DNA of 9,495 nucleotides from an uncultured Oscillibacter sp. (lineage in GTDB: Bacteria; Bacillota; Clostridia; Oscillospirales; Oscillospiraceae): the NCBI GenBank assembly GCA_946183715.1, contig CAMHDB010000060.1:1-9495 (forward strand). The letters are read 5' to 3'. Positions 6,122 through 9,495 of the stretch are shown here, piece after piece. The number at the start of each line of letters is the position of its first letter. Position 1 is the stretch's first letter. The position numbers were made by a program, and so were the translations under genes. Below the pieces are notes generated by a model. The model worked only from the letters and a program-made list of their open reading frames with translations, did no database searches and was not told the DNA's origin.

Positions 6122-6136
6122 ATTGTGCAAAACAGA
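6122..6136 (+). promoter_or_regulatory. Shared 15-bp upstream element, copy 2
   Basis: It is identical to 3007-3021. Here it starts 42 nt upstream of the -35 box, against 32 nt at the TRAP promoter, a difference of about one DNA turn. It could be an activator or second-regulator site; this is inferred from conservation between the two promoters. Confidence 0.5.
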
Positions 6137-6163
6137 GAAATGGAATAAAATACAAAAAACCTC

Positions 6164-6192
6164 TTGACTTTGTCGGACATATGGCATATACT
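6164..6192 (+). promoter_or_regulatory. Sigma70-type promoter of the transketolase operon
   Basis: TTGACT (6164-6169), a 17-nt spacer and TATACT (6187-6192) give a predicted start near 6199, about 67 nt before the first gene. An operator-like motif occupies the spacer. Confidence 0.75.
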
Positions 6193-6220
6193 CCGTATTG
6201 TCTTAAGTCCTATGTCTGAT
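6172..6220. promoter_or_regulatory. Double operator of the transketolase operon
   Basis: GTCGGACATATGGC (6172-6185) lies between -35 and -10 and shares ten bases, GTCGGACATA, with the TRAP operator. A second site at 6207-6220 reads ATCAGACATAGGAC on the opposite strand and sits just past the predicted start. The two sites face each other, 21 nt apart. Occupancy of either would block RNA polymerase. The divergent GntR regulator is the likely binder. Confidence 0.6.
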
Positions 6221-6265
6221 AAATAAACCCGTTACGCAGTTTCAGCTTACAATGAGGTGATTCGC

Positions 6266-7102
6266 ATGAAAGACGTATCCATCAAGGAACTCAAGAACAC
6301 CGCCACGCAAATGCGCATGAAAGTCGTGGACATGATTTACAAGGCGCAGTCCGGACACCCCGGCGGGTCGCTGTCCGCCGCCGATTTCGTCACCGCCTGC
6401 TACTTCAAATTCATGAACGTCAACCCCGCCGAACCCCGCTGGCCTGACCGCGACCGTATGGTACTCTCCAAAGGCCACGTCTGCCCGATTCAGTACGCGT
6501 GTCTGGCGACGGTGGGCTTCTTCTCGGAATCCGAACTCGACACGCTCCGCAAGGAGGGCTCGAAACTTCAGGGCCACCCGTCCATGACGAAGTGCCCCGG
6601 CATCGACATCTCCACGGGTTCCCTCGGACAGGGCCTCGCGTGCGCGGCGGGTATGGCGCTCGCGGGCAAGATGGACGGCAAGGACTATAAAGTCTTTTGC
6701 GTCGTCGGCGACGGCGAATCGCAGGAGGGCGAAATCTGGGAGGCCGCCAACACCGCCCACAAGTACAAGCTCGACAACCTCATCACGTTCGTTGACGTGA
6801 ACAACCTGCAACTCGACGGAACGACGGACGAAGTCATGCCCAACGGCGATTTGGGCGCGAAATTCCGGGCGTTCGGCTGGGAAGTCATCGAACTCGACGG
6901 GCACGACATGGAGGAAATCGTAGCTTCCATTGAGAAGTGCTACGCGTCGAAAAACGGCAAGCCCAAGGCCTTAATCGGACGCACCGTCAAGGGCAAGGGC
7001 GTCTCGTATATGGAGAATCAGGTAGGCTGGCACGGCGTCGCGCCGAACACGGAGCAGTACGAGCAGGCCATGTCGGAACTCAAAGCGCAGTTAATCGCCT
7101 GA
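6266..7102 (+). CDS. Transketolase, N-terminal (pyrophosphate-binding) subunit
   Basis: This 278-residue half-enzyme corresponds to the PP domain of transketolase and binds the diphosphate of thiamine diphosphate through Mg2+. Visible motifs are SGHPGGSLSAAD (H31), SKGH (H71), GHPSM (H104), STGSLGQGL (117-124), GDGESQEGEIWEA (148-160) with the paired NN (179-180), and WHGVAP (H256). By eye these match the active-site histidines and metal ligands of full-length transketolases. Transketolases move a two-carbon ketol unit between sugars. The ATG at 6266 follows GAGGTGA by 5 nt; a GTG at 6257 lies within that ribosome site. The C-terminal half follows 15 nt later. Position behind a regulated promoter next to a TRAP operon suggests a catabolic paralogue, not the pentose-phosphate enzyme. 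Confidence 0.93.
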   Translation: MKDVSIKELKNTATQMRMKVVDMIYKAQSGHPGGSLSAADFVTACYFKFMNVNPAEPRWPDRDRMVLSKGHVCPIQYACLATVGFFSESELDTLRKEGSKLQGHPSMTKCPGIDISTGSLGQGLACAAGMALAGKMDGKDYKVFCVVGDGESQEGEIWEAANTAHKYKLDNLITFVDVNNLQLDGTTDEVMPNGDLGAKFRAFGWEVIELDGHDMEEIVASIEKCYASKNGKPKALIGRTVKGKGVSYMENQVGWHGVAPNTEQYEQAMSELKAQLIA

Positions 7103-7117
7103 GAGGAGAATGCAGTC

Positions 7118-8053
7118 ATGAGCGAACTCAAGAAGATTCCCACCCGCGACGGCTTCGGCGATGAAATCGTGGAACTGGGCAAAGAAAATCCGAATATCGT
7201 CGTGCTCGACATCGACATCGGCAAGAGCTGCAAGACCGCCGCGTTCCATAAGGCTCTGCCCAACCAGTATCTGAACGTCGGCATTGCCGAGCAGAACGGC
7301 GCGGGCGTCGCCGCCGGACTGGCCACTTGCGGCAAGATTCCCTTTGTCGTCACTTACGCCGCGTTCGGTTCCATGCGCATCTGCGAGATGATTCGTCAGG
7401 AGATTTGCTATACCAACCTCAACGTCAAAATCGCCTGTTCCCACGGCGGCGTAACCCCGGCGAATGACGGCGCGTCCCATCAGGCCATTGAGGACATGGG
7501 CATTCTCCGCACGATTCCCAACATTGCCGTTGTCATGCCCGCCGACTACAACTCCACGCGGAAACTCGTCCGTCAGGCGGGTACGACGGAAGGCCCCGTA
7601 TACCTCCGCTTCACCCGCGACGCCGTGCCGCAGATTTACGGCCCCGACGTGGAATTTACGATTGGCAAGGCACACCGGATTCAGGACGGCAAAGACGTTG
7701 CCATTATCGCCAACGGCGACACGGTGCGCCTTGCGATTGAGGCGGCGAAAGTCCTCGCGGACAAGGGAATCTCGGCGCGTGTGCTGGATATGCACACCAT
7801 CAAGCCGCTTGACGTTGACGCCGTGACCGCCTGCGTCAACGACATCGGCAAAATTATCACGGTGGAAGACCACAACATCCTGAACGGCCTCGGAAGCGCG
7901 GTTTGCGAAGTCGCCGCCGAAATGGGCAAGGGCATTGTCAAGCGCGTGGGCATTCAGGACCGTTTCGGCGAGTCCGCGCCGTATGAGCGGTTACTGGAAA
8001 AGAACGGTATCACGGTCGAAAATATCGTGTCTGTCGCGGAGAAACTTCAGTAA
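7118..8053 (+). CDS. Transketolase, C-terminal (pyrimidine-binding) subunit
   Basis: This 311-residue partner of the preceding gene has the Pyr domain, with GIAEQN (55-60) holding the cofactor-activating glutamate E58, followed by the transketolase C-terminal domain (RVLDMHTIKPLD at 221-232). Residues that by eye align with the sugar-phosphate pocket of E. coli transketolase are kept: R10 (R358), S37 (S385), H109 (H461) and R167 (R520). D117 and H121 match D469 and H473. Phosphorylated substrates therefore remain possible. The two subunits together equal one full transketolase and probably form an alpha2-beta2 enzyme. Split halves are common in anaerobes and archaea. Ribosome site AGAGGAG lies 9 nt before the ATG. 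A long-loop hairpin separates it from the next gene. Confidence 0.93.
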   Translation: MSELKKIPTRDGFGDEIVELGKENPNIVVLDIDIGKSCKTAAFHKALPNQYLNVGIAEQNGAGVAAGLATCGKIPFVVTYAAFGSMRICEMIRQEICYTNLNVKIACSHGGVTPANDGASHQAIEDMGILRTIPNIAVVMPADYNSTRKLVRQAGTTEGPVYLRFTRDAVPQIYGPDVEFTIGKAHRIQDGKDVAIIANGDTVRLAIEAAKVLADKGISARVLDMHTIKPLDVDAVTACVNDIGKIITVEDHNILNGLGSAVCEVAAEMGKGIVKRVGIQDRFGESAPYERLLEKNGITVENIVSVAEKLQ

Positions 8054-8071
8054 TTACGCCCTCTCCTTTTC

Positions 8072-8124
8072 GCGGCCCGTGTCCATATTGTAACGAATAC
8101 CCTGCCGGATGCGGGCCGCATTTT
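8072..8124 (+). terminator. Terminator-like hairpin inside the transketolase operon
   Basis: GCGGCCCG (8072-8079) pairs with CGGGCCGC (8112-8119), and the stem can extend by five pairs including two wobble pairs. The loop is about 22 nt and ATTTTCC follows. The long loop and short T run suggest partial termination, lowering expression of the reductase relative to the transketolase. No promoter was seen in the 95-nt gap. Confidence 0.5.
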
Positions 8125-8148
8125 CCTAATATGTCAGGAGGTACAACC

Positions 8149-9087
8149 ATGAGAATCGGATTTGTCGGCTGCGGCGCTATCGCAAGCTGTTACGCGCAGT
8201 ATTTGATTCAAAAGCACGAAGTCTGCGTGATGGATGTCAGCGTCCCGACGATTGAGAACATCAAGAAGAACGGCATTCTGATTGACGACGACCTGCCCGG
8301 AAAGGGCACGGGCAAGACCAACGCGTTTCACCCCGCCATTGCTACCACCGACCCGAAGGAAATCGGCCCCGTGGAACTGCTCGTCGTGTTCGTACACTAT
8401 CAGTTTCTGGAATCCGCCGTGCGGAACGCGCTCCCCATGATTGACCAAAACACTATGGTCATGTGTCTGCAAAACGGCCTCGGCAACTATGACGAAATCG
8501 CCAAAGTCGTCCCGGAAGAGCAGATTATCGTAGGCAACACTGCGTTCGGCGCGACGCCCGTTTCCCCCGGGCACGTCAAGCATACCGGATACGGCGTGAC
8601 GAATATGGGCACCATGAAAGCGCCTATGGAGAAAGTCGAAGCCGCCGCGGAGGCGTTCCGCGCTGTCGGGCTGGACGTGACGGTTCACGAAAACGTGATG
8701 AACGCCATTTGGCATAAGCTACTCGTCAACTCTGCCATCAACGGCATGAGCGCGTTGTTGGAAACGCCCAACGGCTTTGTCGAAAAGAACCAGTACGCGC
8801 ACGAAGTCGCCCGGATGTTGGTGCAAGAGGGACTAAAAGTGGCAAACGCCTGCGGCTGTACGCTCGACCCTGAAGAGGAAATGGCGCACGTTTACGAAGT
8901 CTCCCGCGACACCGACGCCACCGTCAGTTCCATGGTTCAGGACGTGATTCACCATCACGAGACGGAAATCCGCATTATCAACGGCGCGGTATGCCGCTAC
9001 GGACGGGAGCATCACATTCCCACGCCCTGCAACGATTTGCTCGTGCAACTCGTATTGGCGAAGCAGTCCATTTACCTTGGAAGGTAA
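8149..9087 (+). CDS. Ketopantoate reductase family (PanE/ApbA) 2-oxoacid reductase
   Basis: This 312-residue NAD(P)H-dependent reductase has an N-terminal Rossmann fold with the dinucleotide motif GCGAIA (7-12), then MCLQNGLGNYDEI (105-117), and a C-terminal helical domain with WHKLLVNSAING (188-199), which carries the catalytic lysine K190 and N194/N198. SSMVQDV and ETEIRIINGAV follow, with E273 matching the substrate-binding glutamate. The family reduces a 2-oxoacid to a 2-hydroxyacid or runs in reverse. The lysine usual in the VK motif after the fourth strand (K72 in E. coli PanE) is H83 here, and no pantothenate gene is nearby, so ketopantoate is doubtful as substrate. AGGAGG lies 7 nt before the ATG at 8149; an in-frame ATG at 8131 lies upstream of it. 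It is probably the last gene of the transketolase operon. Confidence 0.85.
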   Translation: MRIGFVGCGAIASCYAQYLIQKHEVCVMDVSVPTIENIKKNGILIDDDLPGKGTGKTNAFHPAIATTDPKEIGPVELLVVFVHYQFLESAVRNALPMIDQNTMVMCLQNGLGNYDEIAKVVPEEQIIVGNTAFGATPVSPGHVKHTGYGVTNMGTMKAPMEKVEAAAEAFRAVGLDVTVHENVMNAIWHKLLVNSAINGMSALLETPNGFVEKNQYAHEVARMLVQEGLKVANACGCTLDPEEEMAHVYEVSRDTDATVSSMVQDVIHHHETEIRIINGAVCRYGREHHIPTPCNDLLVQLVLAKQSIYLGR

Positions 9088-9124
9088 GTCACGCATAGCC
9101 TCCCCTCTCCCGGATTCCTCGCTA

Positions 9125-9165
9125 AAAGCTACGTCCCGCCGGGTTACGGCAGGACGTAGCTTTAT
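9125..9165 (+). terminator. Terminator after the reductase gene, possibly bidirectional
   Basis: AAAGCTACGTCCCGCC (9125-9140) pairs with GGCAGGACGTAGCTTT (9148-9163) with one C-A mismatch and a 7-nt loop. The 3' arm ends in TTT plus AT. On the minus strand the stem is followed by a short T run as well, so it may serve both strands. It lies 38 nt after the reductase stop. Confidence 0.8.
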
Positions 9166-9192
9166 CGGTGCTGTCACGGGGGTGATGGCAGT

Positions 9193-9208
9193 CCGCAAAC
9201 GTTTGCGG
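9193..9208. promoter_or_regulatory. Perfect 16-bp palindrome of LacI/PurR operator type
   Basis: CCGCAAACGTTTGCGG is fully self-complementary. Its core GCAAACGTTTGC matches the known form of LacI-family operators such as the E. coli PurR box, with the central CG. It stands in the 198-nt stretch between the terminator at 9165 and the convergent minus-strand gene ending at 9362. No promoter is evident beside it and no other feature was found in that stretch. Binding by a LacI-family protein is inferred from pattern only. Confidence 0.45.
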
Positions 9209-9361
9209 CGCAAGGGATTCTCCACGAAATAAAATGGCGGTAAAATAAGGCAATTAGACTTAATTTGTCTGCTTGAAAATACCGGTCACAAGAAAATAGG
9301 CGGTTAAATGCGAAAATCAGAAATTTTGAAAAGGCGCACTCCACACTTTTCGTCGTTGTCG

Positions 9362-9495
9362 TCAGCCGTCCTGACCGTCATTTTCCGTCTCCGCGTCCGA
9401 CAGCCAAGGCTTGAGAATCGGCGACAATAGAAAAAGTTTCGTATGGACGGAAATTCCAATCGCGGCGATTATCAGCGGCGGGAACAAGTGACAAA
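9362..9495 (-). CDS. C-terminal end of a probable membrane protein (partial)
   Basis: A minus-strand frame runs in from the window edge and stops with TGA at 9362-9364, giving 43 residues. It reads as one hydrophobic helix, HLFPPLIIAAIGISVHTKL then FLLSPILKPWL, followed by a short acidic tail (SDAETENDGQDG). This is the usual look of the last membrane segment and cytoplasmic tail of a transporter or other integral membrane protein. The family is not recognisable from this piece. It is convergent with the reductase operon. Confidence 0.5.
   Translation of the reverse strand, partial: CHLFPPLIIAAIGISVHTKLFLLSPILKPWLSDAETENDGQDG

Noticed and set aside
6266..8053. Paired genes as 1-deoxyxylulose-5-phosphate synthase or a 2-oxoacid dehydrogenase E1
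   Set aside because: The two-gene split at the PP/Pyr border, WHG and GHPSM in the N half and the SHGGVTP...GASHQ block in the C half fit transketolase better.
9185..9232. 15-residue Arg/Lys-rich mini-frame (MAVRKRLRRKGFSTK) covering the LacI-type palindrome
   Set aside because: The GGGGG run before the ATG is only 2 nt away, too close for a ribosome site, and the basic residues arise from the palindrome itself.

Overview
The window reads as a GC-rich bacterial chromosome segment. Small PqqD-like and calcineurin-like phosphoesterase genes, strong TTGACA-N17-TANNNT promoters, purine-rich ribosome sites and a lipoprotein TRAP binding protein suggest an anaerobic Bacillota of the Clostridia type. 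A Synergistota-like organism is the main alternative. No rRNA or tRNA gene was seen, so this placement is an inference.

Left part (1-1330): the C-terminal end of a metallophosphoesterase, a PqqD-like 82-residue protein, and a convergent second metallophosphoesterase with its own minus-strand promoter. Centre-left (1283-1674): a very compact CRISPR transcription unit on the + strand, with a consensus promoter, five 29-nt repeats with four spacers of 37-43 nt, and an intrinsic terminator that starts at the base after the last repeat. No cas gene is in the window. A roughly 450-nt stretch without a confident gene follows (1675-2121).

Main part (2122-9087): a catabolic regulon. A FadR-type GntR regulator (minus strand) is divergent from a dctP-dctQ-dctM TRAP transporter operon, which ends in a clean terminator at 6049-6079. 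A second promoter then drives a split transketolase (N and C subunits) and a PanE/ApbA-type 2-oxoacid reductase. All three promoters carry the same operator-like motif, roughly GTNNGACATANNAC. It lies at the predicted start site of the regulator, just downstream of the TRAP start site, and between -35 and -10 of the transketolase promoter. The two metabolic promoters also share an identical 15-bp upstream element. The simplest reading is an autoregulated repressor that senses an imported organic acid or its product. The substrate would enter through the TRAP system and be processed by two-carbon transfer and reduction. The substrate cannot be read from the sequence.

Right end (9088-9495): a terminator hairpin, an isolated perfect 16-bp palindrome of the LacI/PurR operator type, and the C-terminal end of a probable membrane protein on the minus strand that runs out of the window.
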